A DNA stretch of 64,000 nt from Nematostella vectensis (lineage: Eukaryota > Cnidaria > Anthozoa > Actiniaria > Edwardsiidae), in assembly GCF_932526225.1 (NCBI RefSeq), contig NC_064036.1, positions 20,542,953 through 20,606,952 on the forward strand, in the 5' to 3' direction. Below the pieces are notes generated by a model that was given only the letters and a program-made list of their open reading frames with translations, made no database searches and was not told where the DNA came from. Position 1 is the first letter of the stretch. Each line of letters starts with the position of its first letter. This document shows, piece after piece, positions 54,741-63,952 of the stretch. The position numbers and the translations under genes were made by a program.

Positions 54741-56358
54741 CGACTTCTTCGGACCCCAAGCCGCTTCGGGTCGCCCCTCGTACCCAGGCTTCTTGTGGCG
54801 GCACTCTCCATGCCTCGGATTTCGCTCCACGAGCTTTACACCACTGGGCACCGCCTTTGCGTATATGGCATCTGTGCACACTCGGAGGACGTCTTCGCGA
54901 GGGATCCGCCTCAACATGCGTCGCAACGCTATGTTTGTGTACGCCAAGACGAAAGCCCTGATATGGTACCATTGTGAGCGTCGGACACCGTCTTTGTATT
55001 GGATCAGATGAGCCCCGTCGGCATGCTCGAAGTTAAGTAAGTGGTCAGTGCCCGCAAGGAGGTTCGTCAGATACGCGGCTTCTTCACGGTCGCGTACTAC
55101 GATCGAGGACTCGTCGCCGTGGCGAGCGCACTTGCCTACGAAACGGACAGCGAGATCTCGACCCTGAGGGTACTGCGTGTCTTCGCCGCCGAGGCGGCAC
55201 GCGATGGAGTGGGGGAACTTGATGGAGTCCTTTTTTCCGACGCTATGCAACACCTCCCTCGCCGTGGCCATGACGAGGTCACCCGACTCTAACAGGTCCT
55301 TGAGCTCTGGCGTGGTGATCCAGCCCTCGTTTTGTTCCAAGTGCTGCCCTATCCTCCCGGAAGTGTAGGGGTGGCAGGCCTCATAGAACTCCCACTCGGT
55401 CAGCTGAATGGCCCCGGTCAGTTGAAGAACCTCGCTCAATGGCCGTCCCACAACATCCGCGATACGATACACGTTCGTAGGGAAGCCGTATTTCCGTACC
55501 AGATCAATGGCGTCCGAGGCGCCGCCGAAGACACTGCCCTCGCATCCTAGGTACGCCGCACGCATGTCGATGTGCGCATGAGGCTGCGCCCCTAAGTTTT
55601 CCTTGCTATTCCACACTTTGGACTCAACCTGTGCCGCTCGCCAGACGTCCCTGTATTTAAGAGGCGTTGGCCTGATGCTCTCTCTTTGGGTCCACTTCTT
55701 GAAGCGGTACCCTATTGCACCGCCTATCGAGTGCGTAGCTTCGGTGTACTCTTGGTAGGCTGGGTGGTCATCAGGAAGCCATTGAGGATCATATCCAGTC
55801 TTGTCTGTAAACGCCCTGTCGATAGCCCATCCGTCTTGTCCCGATCGGTACAGTTTCCCTTCGTGCGTGACTATAACACGCCCACACAGCCAGATCCTCG
55901 TGCTTCTGGGGATCGCCCTGTTTATAAAGCGAATGAGCACCTCTCGCACTTTTGCCTCGCGCGTTTTTGTGGCGGCACTGGTAGCGCGAGGCGCTGCCTT
56001 CTCCTGACATAACGAACGAAGCTCCCCCTCAGCCTCGAAGTCTAGGCCGTGGACGCTCGCGACCGCAGGTGGTTCGGTCGGAAGCTCCGCCCAGGCGTGG
56101 TTATTGTGGCAAGGGATGCGGATTTGTGTGTGCCCCCTCTCGTACTTCCCCGAGTCCTACATAACGTTGCCCGGGGCGTCCACGGCTACCACGGCCTCGT
56201 TTCTTGGTCAGACCAAGGGAGCGCGAGGTGCCGCGATTCCTCAAGAAGTCGGCAACATAGCTCACAACACAGTTAGCGAAGGCGTCACTCCCCTCTCGCT
56301 CAAACATTGGCCCAGGCTCCCCATTTTGCTCAGGTAAAGGGCGAAGCTCGTATCTCAC
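54741..56358 (-). pseudogene. DNA polymerase-like region (family B-type motifs), frameshifted
   Basis: The minus-strand frame from about 55,949 holds HIDMRAAYLGCEG, which fits a polymerase motif A (D....Y), and VLRVCTDAIYAK, which fits motif C in a variant with a single clear acidic residue. A helix with RAFVLAYTNIALRRMLRR precedes motif C, as in B-type palms. A recognisable N-terminal part (GPMFEREGSDAFANCVVSYV) lies in another frame from 56,358, so there is a frameshift near 56,210. The first codon after the upstream stop is GTG, not ATG. No exonuclease motifs are evident. It could be a polymerase only distantly related to Polinton PolB; assignment is moderate. Confidence 0.6.
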
Positions 56359-56601
56359 TTAGTCGAGGTACTCTCGTCCTTTCTCCCAAATACCCGAATC
56401 GATGCCTTCCAGGGCGCCGACTGCGATTTGGTCCCCTCTTTTGACTAACGATCCACCAATCTTGTGCGCCGAGCGCCCTTCCTCCTCCGTGATTGGCGCC
56501 AATGGCTCTGCGGGGGCCTTACCAACGACCGTTAAGAGTCCGTAACGCCGGTCCGGGTCTACCATCTCGAGCACCAGCGGCAGCACTGCGTTTGCCCTCA
56601 G
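56359..56601 (-). CDS. Element small protein upstream of the polymerase (~75-80 aa)
   Basis: Short minus-strand frame with VDPDRRYGLLTVVGKAPAEP, IGGSLVKRGDQIAVGALEGI and a REYLD C terminus. Its TAA stop (56,359-56,361) abuts the polymerase start. It begins after the preceding gene's stop (56,608), but an ATG is missing at the expected place (CTG there; the first in-frame ATG is internal). The compact layout supports reality as a gene; function unknown. Confidence 0.55.
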   Translation of the reverse strand: MRANAVLPLVLEMVDPDRRYGLLTVVGKAPAEPLAPITEEEGRSAHKIGGSLVKRGDQIAVGALEGIDSGIWEKGREYLD

Positions 56602-56607
56602 AGACTC

Positions 56608-57039
56608 TCACTCGTGCGAGACCCACCACACCGAGCCGTCGTCATTTATATCAGGCCCCCGCATAACCGGCTTTAGAGCAATGACACCTGTTCCACCAAG
56701 ATCTAGTATCTCCTGGTAAACACCGGCGCTTATGTCTTGGCCCCGAAGAGTGGCATCCACGCTTGGGAACCGAAGATGGGCGCCGCCGACGAAGAGAGAA
56801 TAGTACTCCTCGGGGTCTAAGCTCTCTGGGCCCTCTTGCCGCCGTCCCGGCAGCAAAGGGTCGAACTTGCGCCGGACTTCCTCTGTCCACACTTTCGCCG
56901 GTACGAGCGGCTTAAGCAGCTTGTGTTTGACATCGTCGGGGATGTCCTCGTCCAGGATGTTCTGGACCAGCCCTGCCAGTACGGCGGGCGCCTCTTTGTC
57001 AGGCATGCTATTGAGAATCTCCTCTATATAAGCGTCCAT
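56608..57039 (-). CDS. Element protein, unknown function (143 aa)
   Basis: Intact frame from ATG 57,039 to TGA at 56,608. The N-terminal half is acidic and helical (MDAYIEEILNSMPDKEAPAV, VQNILDEDIPDDVKHKLLKP). The C-terminal half has a YYSLFVGGAHLRFPSVDATL segment and ends GSVWWVSHE. No metal-binding pattern or membrane helix. It is followed after about 21 bases by the next minus-strand gene, suggesting joint transcription. Confidence 0.6.
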   Translation of the reverse strand: MDAYIEEILNSMPDKEAPAVLAGLVQNILDEDIPDDVKHKLLKPLVPAKVWTEEVRRKFDPLLPGRRQEGPESLDPEEYYSLFVGGAHLRFPSVDATLRGQDISAGVYQEILDLGGTGVIALKPVMRGPDINDDGSVWWVSHE

Positions 57040-57040
57040 G

Positions 57041-57215
57041 TTTGGGCACACCTTGTGCCACCCAGTCTCTAACTGCCCGTATCACAACCGGCGGGACAAG
57101 TGTTTGGGTATGACTTGTGCCACCCAGTCTCTAATTGCCCGTACCACGGCCGGCGGGACGAGCGTTTGGGTATGCCTTGTGCCACCCAGTCTCTAATCGC
57201 CCGTACCGCGGGCTG
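57041..57215. repeat. 62-bp tandem repeat, three copies
   Basis: Copies start at 57,041, 57,103 and 57,165 (TTTGGGTATG... and CTTGTGCCACCCAGTCTCTA). The period is not a multiple of three. The repeat spans the junction between the Cys-rich gene and the next gene, so it shifts frames and may explain why the Cys-rich frame and the downstream repeated peptide (AIRDWVAQGIPK) do not join. Confidence 0.9.
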
Positions 57216-57573
57216 CGATGTCAGACAGGACGAGTGCGAACCTTTTCCGAGCGCGCCTCTCGACGCCGCGCATCCTCTGCCCTTCACGATTCGCTCCGCA
57301 GGGGCGGCACAACCGCGTCTCTGATTGCGTCCCTATGCCGCAGATCCTGCACGGCACGGGGAGGGGGCTGCCCTTACGGAGCCTTTGGAGGTGCACCTTG
57401 CAGTAGGTGTCCATGCACCTCCGGCCGCACGTGTTTGCGTGGCCGACCCTTAGACACCCGCAATAATCTTTTCCGCACTTAATCCTTCGAACGCTCGGTA
57501 TACCACAGGACAGACGGATGTCTAATTGCAAGTCCTTGGGGGTTCGAACTGCATCATTGGAAAAACATAGCAA
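57193..57573 (-). CDS. Element Cys-rich, probably zinc-binding protein (~120 aa)
   Basis: Minus-strand frame with about 15 cysteines in zinc-knuckle-like spacing: IKCGKDYCGCLRVGHAN, CGRRCMDTYCKVHLQR, PCRICGIG and RLCRPCGANREG. It ends in a basic helix (RMRGVERRARKRFALVLSDI). A nucleic-acid-binding or regulatory role is likely. No ATG precedes the first cysteine in this frame, so the start is uncertain or lost. It is the first gene inside the right TIR and may be an early regulator of the minus-strand block (inference). Confidence 0.6.
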   Translation of the reverse strand: MLCFSNDAVRTPKDLQLDIRLSCGIPSVRRIKCGKDYCGCLRVGHANTCGRRCMDTYCKVHLQRLRKGSPLPVPCRICGIGTQSETRLCRPCGANREGQRMRGVERRARKRFALVLSDIAARGTGD

Positions 57574-57679
57574 TGATACTTCATAACAGCTTCATTTATT
57601 AGAGTGCGAGTCACAAAGTCCTTAAAAACGCATGTCATGAAGTACCAGGCTCAACTATTCAAGATGGCGGCTCGCTACC

Positions 57680-57861
57680 CGAAGTGGTCCCGACGTAGAT
57701 GGATAATTAGCAATCTACGCGGGGCCTCATCTGCATGAGACGGGGCTGGGGGGCTCGGAGGGGCACGCCGCGCCTCCCAAGCCTAAGATGGGGTTGGGGG
57801 GTCGGAGGGGGCCGCCGCGGCCCCCAGGGGGTTTCACTCAAACCACCCAGCCCCCCCCCCC
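57680..57861. repeat. Right terminal inverted repeat (182 bp)
   Basis: Complement of the left TIR, from CGAAGTGGTCCCGACGTAG to the terminal run of 12 C. Differences from the left copy are mainly homopolymer lengths and one CACGCCGCG/CGCGCCGCG change. The two TIRs are still very similar, so the insertion is not ancient even though the genes are broken. Confidence 0.92.
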
Positions 57862-57870
57862 CTCAAGATG
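57862..57870. repeat. Target-site duplication, right copy (CTCAAGATG)
   Basis: Matches 44,155-44,163. The LINE sequence resumes directly after it. Confidence 0.9.
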
Positions 57871-58290
57871 AAACCGCAGTAATCTTGAGGGCGTTTCCAA
57901 CAATCTCTGAACTCTGGTGGCTAGTGACTGGAAACATGCATATGTCGCTCCGATACATAAAATCAAGCAATGACATAGCAAGTAGCAAGTCACTTGATGA
58001 ACCATCTGGAAGCCAACGGCCTTCTCTCACCCTTGAAACATAGTTTCAGGGAACGCTATTTCTGTGATACTCAAATGCTTCTCACTTATAACGATCTGGC
58101 CATTACAATGGATAGAAAACAACAAACTTATCTTATACTTCTGGATTTCTCAAAAGCTTCAACACTATGGGATTTCAGTTTACTTGTACTATTGGCTGTA
58201 GTATTTTTTCAAAAACAGGACACAATCAGTTGTTGTTGACGGGGAGCACTCTTCGCCTGCCATTGTAGGCATAGTGTCGATACACAGAGA
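57871..58290 (+). pseudogene. LINE reverse transcriptase fragment, right of the insertion
   Basis: Plus-strand readings with small frame changes give HLEANGLLSPLKHSFR, CDTQMLLTYNDLAITMD, TYLILLDFSKAS and, further on, SVVVDGEHSSPAIVGI. This is the canonical non-LTR reverse transcriptase order (fingers, then the LLDFSKAFD motif A, then the G.SS....SGVPQG region). A deletion has removed most of the segment after motif A, and the following catalytic FADD region is absent. Together with 43,940-44,163 it marks one degenerate LINE copy. Confidence 0.85.
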
Positions 58291-58324
58291 CAATTAGATT
58301 TGGCACGGCAGCAGCACGACGGTA

Positions 58325-58822
58325 TTTTATTATTATTATCATCATCATCATCAATCATCATCATCATCAATCATCATCATCATCAATCATCATAATCAAT
58401 CATCATCAATCATCATCAATCATCATCATCAATCATCATCATCAATCATCATCATCAATCATCATAATCATCATCATCATCAATCATCATCAATGATCAT
58501 CATCATCATCAATCATCAATCATCAATCATCATCAATCATCACCATCAATCACCATCAATCATCATCATCAATCATCATCATCAATCATCATCATCAATC
58601 ATCATCAATTATCATCATCAATCATCATCATCAATCATCATCAATTATCATCAATCATCATCAATTATCATCATCATCAATCATCATCATCAATCATCAT
58701 CATCAATCACCATCAATCATCATCATCAATCATCATCATCAATCTTCATCATCAATCATCATCAGCAATCATCACCATCAATCATCATCACCAATCATCA
58801 TCATCATCATTATTATTATTTA
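58325..58822. repeat. ATC/ATCA simple repeat (~500 bp)
   Basis: A long run of CATCAT and CATCAATCAT with TTATTATT edges. The imperfect units create a 112-codon artificial frame of Ile, His, Asn and Ser. Confidence 0.95.
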
Positions 58823-59116
58823 GCGTCTTAGAGACGTTTCCGTAGGTTCCGTGAATTAGAGATACCGGGAGTCAATAGTTATGTTACCATGGACTCAATC
58901 GCCGTGTACTTAATCGTGCCTCCTTCGATAAGTGTATTACGAGCATCAATTATTCTCTCATTTTTTAGGGTTAGTTTAGCTGTCGTATTATACTTTATTA
59001 TTAGACCATGTGCACGGGAACCGAGTCATGGACGACAGCTCGTGTTGCAAGCCTATTTGTACACCAATGCGCAGACAAGAATTTTGTTATGCAAGTTTAT
59101 GTAAAACTACCTTACA
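58823..59116. other. Intergenic, nothing recognised
   Basis: Unique sequence between two repeats. Short frames here show no recognisable motif. Confidence 0.4.
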
Positions 59117-59425
59117 TGGCAGGGACGAGAGTTCGTCAAGTAAGTCTATGTACAGGCGGGGACGAGAGTTCGTCACGCGAGTCTATGTGCAGGAGGGGAC
59201 GAGATTTCGTCACGCGAGTCTATGGACAGGCGGGGACAAGAGTTCGTCACGCGAGTTGATGTACAGGCGGGGACGAGAGTTCGTCACGCGAGTCTATGTA
59301 CAGGCGGGGACGAGAGTTCGTCACGCGACTCTATGTACAGGAGGGAACGGGAGTCCGTCACACGAGACTACGTATAGTATTATGGGGGCGAGGCGAGAGT
59401 CCGTCACGCGAGTTTATGTATAATA
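59117..59425. repeat. 37-bp minisatellite (about 8 copies)
   Basis: The unit contains GGCGGGGACGAGAGTTCGTC and ACGCGAGTCTATGTACA. It degenerates to the right (AGGAGGGAACGGGAGTCCG), and traces continue to about 59,520. Its three frames read the same peptide because 37 is not a multiple of three. Confidence 0.9.
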
Positions 59426-60747
59426 AGGCGTGGGAAAGAGTTTATGTATAGTCCACGTATAGTATGATCGGGACAAAAATTTGTCATAGTTTGTATAGTA
59501 CGGCGGAACAATAGTTTGTCATGCGAATTACGTGCATCGAGTTGAAGAATCATAACTAATCATAGCGAATTACGTGTATCGAGTTGAAGAATCATAACTA
59601 TTAAAAGCGTAATTTATTGTATATTCATCAAAGGTGGGGCAAGAATTTCTCATGTGAAGCCTGGTATACCAGGGCGGGGACAAGTGTGTATCACGCAAAT
59701 TTTTGTATGAAGCACGTAACCGATCAACATAATTAAGCATGAGCTCAAGCCTTGTCTTGTTTTAGTCTGTCTATGTACTTGTGTACTACCTCCTGGTCCC
59801 AGGGGGGGGGGGGGGGGCAGTTTTGAAACAGGCTACCTTAACAGCCCCTCAGTTGTACTGGGTTAAAACTGCCCTCTTCTGTGGGTCCGTACGGGGTTTC
59901 ACAGGTAGTGAGGTATTGTTCTTCCTTTGTTTATTCTGCTTTAGAAGAGGTTGTAGTTTTTGGAGAAGGATACTAACTCTGAAAGGAGATCCTAAGAACG
60001 AGATTGCTCACTAGTTGTTTTGAAGGAATTTGATTCTCCTCTACCCTGGAGCGAGGACAGACTTTAAAATACGTTTGGGATTAGATGCGCGCAAACGCAT
60101 CTGTCGCGGAGTTGAGCACTATATAGAGGTTTCTCTTGCAAATAAAGGACCTACTCAAGAGTAGCAGGTATATTAACTCAAAACGTTGTTTGTAAGCGTT
60201 CCCCTGCAGGTAATTCTGGGAAACGACTTCCCGAGTAACAACGACCCGATCGGGTAATTTAGGTTCGGGGAGAAGAAAAGATTAGAATATTAAAGAGGTT
60301 GGATGAGTATGATAAAGCGTTGTCATGAATGCGCGCGATGCACTTACTGGCGTCGATGGATTCCCTGTTAAAGATATTAAGGTTTGGGAAGTAGGGAACC
60401 CATCGACATGTGTTAAGTCAGTGGGATTGTAAATAGTGCACGGGTGCCGAATCGCCAAATTAATCCCCAATCTTAATATGATACGACAATGGATGCAGTG
60501 TAGAGTAGGGTACTATCTACTGTATACCAATGCCGCACAGGAGCTCCGCTATAAACAACAAAATACGTGTCATGGTAATAACATCAATTAATTTTTTTAT
60601 CATATTCCGTAAGCTCATATACACATTCACCTAGCAATACCGGCATTATCAACTCAACAAGGTTATCTCGTGGTTGGATGTGAGGCTAGAGGGCTGGATA
60701 GAGACAACTCCGAGAACGGGGAGATGGTTTCTTCTGACGCCACAATA
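59426..60747. other. Intergenic region 3' of APC
   Basis: It contains a two-copy direct repeat (AATTACGTG and ATCGAGTTGAAGAATCATAA at about 59,526-59,605), a G16 run at 59,802-59,817, and a hairpin with TCGATGG/CCATCGA-type arms near 60,353-60,406. I see no gene. Confidence 0.45.
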
Positions 60748-60753
60748 TTTATT
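60748..60753 (-). promoter_or_regulatory. APC poly(A) signal (AATAAA on the minus strand)
   Basis: TTTATT on the plus strand gives AATAAA on the minus strand, 150 bases after the APC stop. It is the nearest canonical hexamer downstream of the stop. Confidence 0.65.
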
Positions 60754-60903
60754 AAACACAGAAAACCCAATCGGAACGCGCAGTACTAGGCTTGAGTCAT
60801 GGTCATCATAAGTGATTAGAACACCTGCATAAATAAGACATTGGCATCTATCTCACTATGGCGCATTGTCCTCTGATGACGTCACAAATGTCACCGTATT
60901 ACG

Positions 60904-63677
60904 TCATAATGACGTCACCCTGACTCCTCTTTTGCTAGCCTCAAGTTCCGCGTCCTCGGGATCAGATATGACCCTCGGCACTCGCATAGCGCTGGGACTG
61001 GACAGCGGCGAGTCGCTTGAGTTCCGTCGCGTCTTCACGGCCGTAATTCCGTTGCCTTCCTGCTTTTCCTTGTTACATTTTTCGCACATGCGCTTAGGAA
61101 GAGCGTCCGCTGACTTGCCCCTCTTGATCCAGACGTTGGACACCTCAGTGCACACGCATCGATCCTCCGCCATCTTGGTCTGCATCCGAGGAGACTGGAT
61201 TCCATTTTCGGTCATGTGACCCCGAAATGCATTTCGATTTCCGTTTTTCTTGACCCACGCGTTTCCGGTGTTGCCACGCGTGCTGAACATGGTCCTGTCG
61301 TCATCTGAGTCGATGTCCGCTTCCGGGTCGCTGTCTGTGTCTCGGTACGACCGGAATTTCTGCACACGCCGACGCCTCTGACGTGATGAGTTGACGCTCT
61401 CACGACTAGCCGCTACCGCCGGTGCATTCTGGGTAATCCTGCTCTCAGGGCGCATGCGTGCGGACATACTTGACATCTCGATGCTCTCACTCACCTGGAT
61501 CTCGGCCCACTGGTTCAACCGCCGAGCGGTCCCTGGAGACACCACCGACCCAGTATCACTCTGGCGTCCGGACAAGACGGATGGTTGGGAGCCGGTGTAG
61601 CCCAGCGCCTGACGCACCCTGGAAGTGGCCCCCTCCTGGCGAGACTCCTGACCCTTGCAGAGTGACGTCTTGGCGGTGACCTGCAGGGGGTAGCTGTCCG
61701 TGACGAGCTGGATGACTGCACCGCCGTCGCTAGAGGAACGCGAATGCCCGTCCTGCCCGGTCTGCTGAGGGCGTGCGTGCCCGTCCTGTCCTGTTTGTTG
61801 AGGGCGTGCGTGAGAGAGGTCCATGTTTTTTCGGTGTCGCGATAGGGAATCATTGCTCCCGCTCCATCTGCCCAGATGATTGTGTCGACCTTCCATGGAT
61901 GCACCACTGCCGATACTACTAGAATCGCCTTTCTGTCTAGGCTTTCCATTCATCGCCAAAGCGCCACCCTTGGATTCTCTAGCAGCACGGGCTGAGCCTG
62001 TACTCGAGTTACTGTTCGCAATGGACGCAACAGACTCGGTGTCTTGGTTATCCATTACTCTTGCGTCTTCTCGTTGTACCACTGGAGACTCGGATCTTGG
62101 GGAGTGAGTGTGCGGTGACCGAGCCTGTGGTGACTGTTGCATGCGAGGCGACTGAGTCCCGGGAGACTTGACACGATCGCGAGCTGATTGCCTGAGTTTG
62201 GACTGCGCCTCTTGTGTCCGAGTGCCCGCTGGCATGCTGCGGTACCGACGAGCTTGACGTGACGACACGGACTCGTTATCTGTCGCGTGTGAGCTTGTAG
62301 GCTTGACTGCCATCAAGTTTCTAAGCGCTGCAGAGGAAGCGGTCGCAATGGCTTTGTGCTTGGAATTAGCGAGTGACTTGAGTAGAGACACGGCTCCTAG
62401 CTCCCACAAGAGTTCTTGATCCTCGGGGCAACGCGCCGACAAGTTCCACAGTGCCCCGCACGCGTTGCTCACCACTCGGAGACTCGGCGAACGTAAGTGG
62501 CTGAGGAGGGTGTGGAAGCAGGCGTTCGCGCGCAGAACCTTACGATACTCGGACCGGACCGCGATATGCGACGAGAGGTTGCGCAAGATTCCTCCGCTGC
62601 TCTCCACGACCGATATATTCCCGCTTGGACTGCAGTAACTCAAGCACTTCACGATAAACTTGAGAGCTCCCGGTGAGCTACATAGCTCGGTCTTGTTCTC
62701 TGAGCAATGCGCAGAGAGATTCCACAGAGCACTTAGGATAGTCCTGAGAGCGGTCTCACCGGTAACCTTACTTGCGACATCGATTAAAGACCTAGTAGCG
62801 TTACACGACTTGAGCGCTTCTCGGCAAACGTCATCTGCGCGCCAGCTGAGATTACGCAATATGCTCGCCGACACTTGCACGATCTCTTCTTCCTCTGTGG
62901 TCCCGAGCTGCGCGATCAAAGCTTCTAGAGTCTTGTCCATTTTGCAGAGAATAGTCTTGTTCTTGGTGTTGCCGAAGGTCAGGTTTGTCAGGGTCATCCC
63001 AGCATACTTGCGCAGGCTGATGCTGTAGAAGTCCTTGCACTCCGCGTTCACCTTGTGGTCGATCTCGATGAGTTCTGCGATAGCGTGAAGGCCACCGAGC
63101 TCGCAGATCGCAGTGCGATGCTCCTCCTCGAACGATAGCTTCATGAGCGCTGCAACAGCTGGTCCCGGTCCGTAGTCACGGAGCGGGGGATACCACCGTT
63201 CAGCACAGGGGTGTGGAGGCATGTCTCCATAATGCACTACGTCACAATGCGCGCGCACAATCTCTAGTAACCTCAGCACTCGAATCTCTCGTCGACCACG
63301 GCGATCCTCGACGTTTGTGTACACAATATTATGCAACGCAAGTCCAGCTCTCGCTCTCGCGTCACGCCGCGACTTTGGGTTGTCACGGCCGTGGAGTAAG
63401 TCTATGAGTAACGGCAGGCATCCTGATTGGCGCATGGCCGCGCAAGAGTCCTTGCTATTGGACATGGCTAGGAGAGTGCGTGACATGTCATCCTTGTCGT
63501 GTGTGCCAAGAAGGGAGAGTAGGGACTGCATCATGTCGATCCGAGTGTCCAGGTCTTGGTGCGTGGCAGCAGTGCTGGCAAAGCTTACCACACTCGAGGT
63601 CTCGAACCCTTCAAGCGCGTCGTGCGGGGAGTAGCAGTTTGCTTCCATGCTGGAGTGACTTGCGCTGCGGGCAAGAC
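60904..63677 (-). CDS. APC: APC (adenomatous polyposis coli homologue), large terminal exon
   Basis: APC scaffolds the beta-catenin destruction complex and binds cytoskeletal regulators. This exon encodes about 924 residues. The start LLSLLGTHDKDDMSRTLLAM is nearly identical to the vertebrate capping segment. The armadillo repeats include CLPLLIDLLHG, GRREIRVLRLLE, SFEEEHRTAICELGGLHAIA, SASILRNLSWRAD, ILSALWNLSAHCSENK, GGILRNLSSHI, VVSNACGALWNLSARCPEDQ and SAALRNLMA. After residue ~450 the tail is Ser/Pro/Arg-rich with SP sites, a basic stretch (SRQRRRRVQKFRSYR) and two CxC/CxxC pairs. No 15- or 20-residue beta-catenin repeats or SAMP motifs are visible. It ends VTSL, a PDZ ligand. The exon starts at 63,677 (acceptor TAACAG), which keeps the frame with the exon at 63,953. 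Confidence 0.95.
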
Positions 63678-63952
63678 CTGTTACACGAGATATTCACGTT
63701 AATTGCTAATCCAGCAGTATTTAGCAAGAAATGATGCACCGACAGTCAAGGAAAAACTGTCTATAAACAGTGTGATAACGCACTACATTAAATGGCTTGA
63801 GGTGTTCATCTAGTTTTAATATAAACGGTTCACCCGTTTTAGTGATATTTTTGAAAAAGAGTTGTTTATGAATTCTCCTTACCCGATTAATGGTAAGCAT
63901 ATGATTGGAGTAGGGAGAATTCCTAGCTCTAGCTAATAGGAGAGTATCTTAC
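63678..63952 (-). other. APC intron
   Basis: 275-base intron: donor CCAAAG|GTAAG (read on minus) at 63,953/63,952, acceptor GTGTAACAG at 63,678. It contains a small inverted repeat with GAATTCTCCTTAC near 63,869 and its partner at about 63,911. Confidence 0.8.

Larger units (their letters stand above)
44164..57861. mobile_element. 13.7-kb Polinton/adintovirus-like element, decayed copy
   Basis: A 13,698-bp, GC-rich (against AT-rich host) block bounded by ~185-bp terminal inverted repeats and a 7-9-bp target duplication, inserted in a LINE. Plus-strand genes in the left and central part: unknown proteins, a candidate capsid protein, a packaging-type ATPase, small membrane proteins and an rve integrase. 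Minus-strand genes from the right end: a Cys-rich protein, two unknown proteins, and a DNA polymerase-like region followed by an SF1 helicase and HNH domain. Integrase plus polymerase plus ATPase plus capsid is the logic of Polinton-type self-synthesising elements. The long TSD and the G-rich termini differ from canonical Polintons (6-bp TSD). At least ten disabling changes show this copy is inactive. Confidence 0.85.

Noticed and set aside
54453-55011. Plus-strand frames opposite the polymerase/helicase region
   Set aside because: The minus strand holds recognisable polymerase and helicase motifs. The plus frames have none.
44164-57861. Integrated prophage or bacterial contamination (GC-rich, compact genes)
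   Set aside because: The element has TIRs and a target duplication inside an animal LINE, and its genes resemble eukaryotic Polinton-type elements. No bacterial genes are present.
58493-58831. 112-codon His/Ile/Asn/Ser protein
   Set aside because: Translation of an ATC/ATCA simple repeat.
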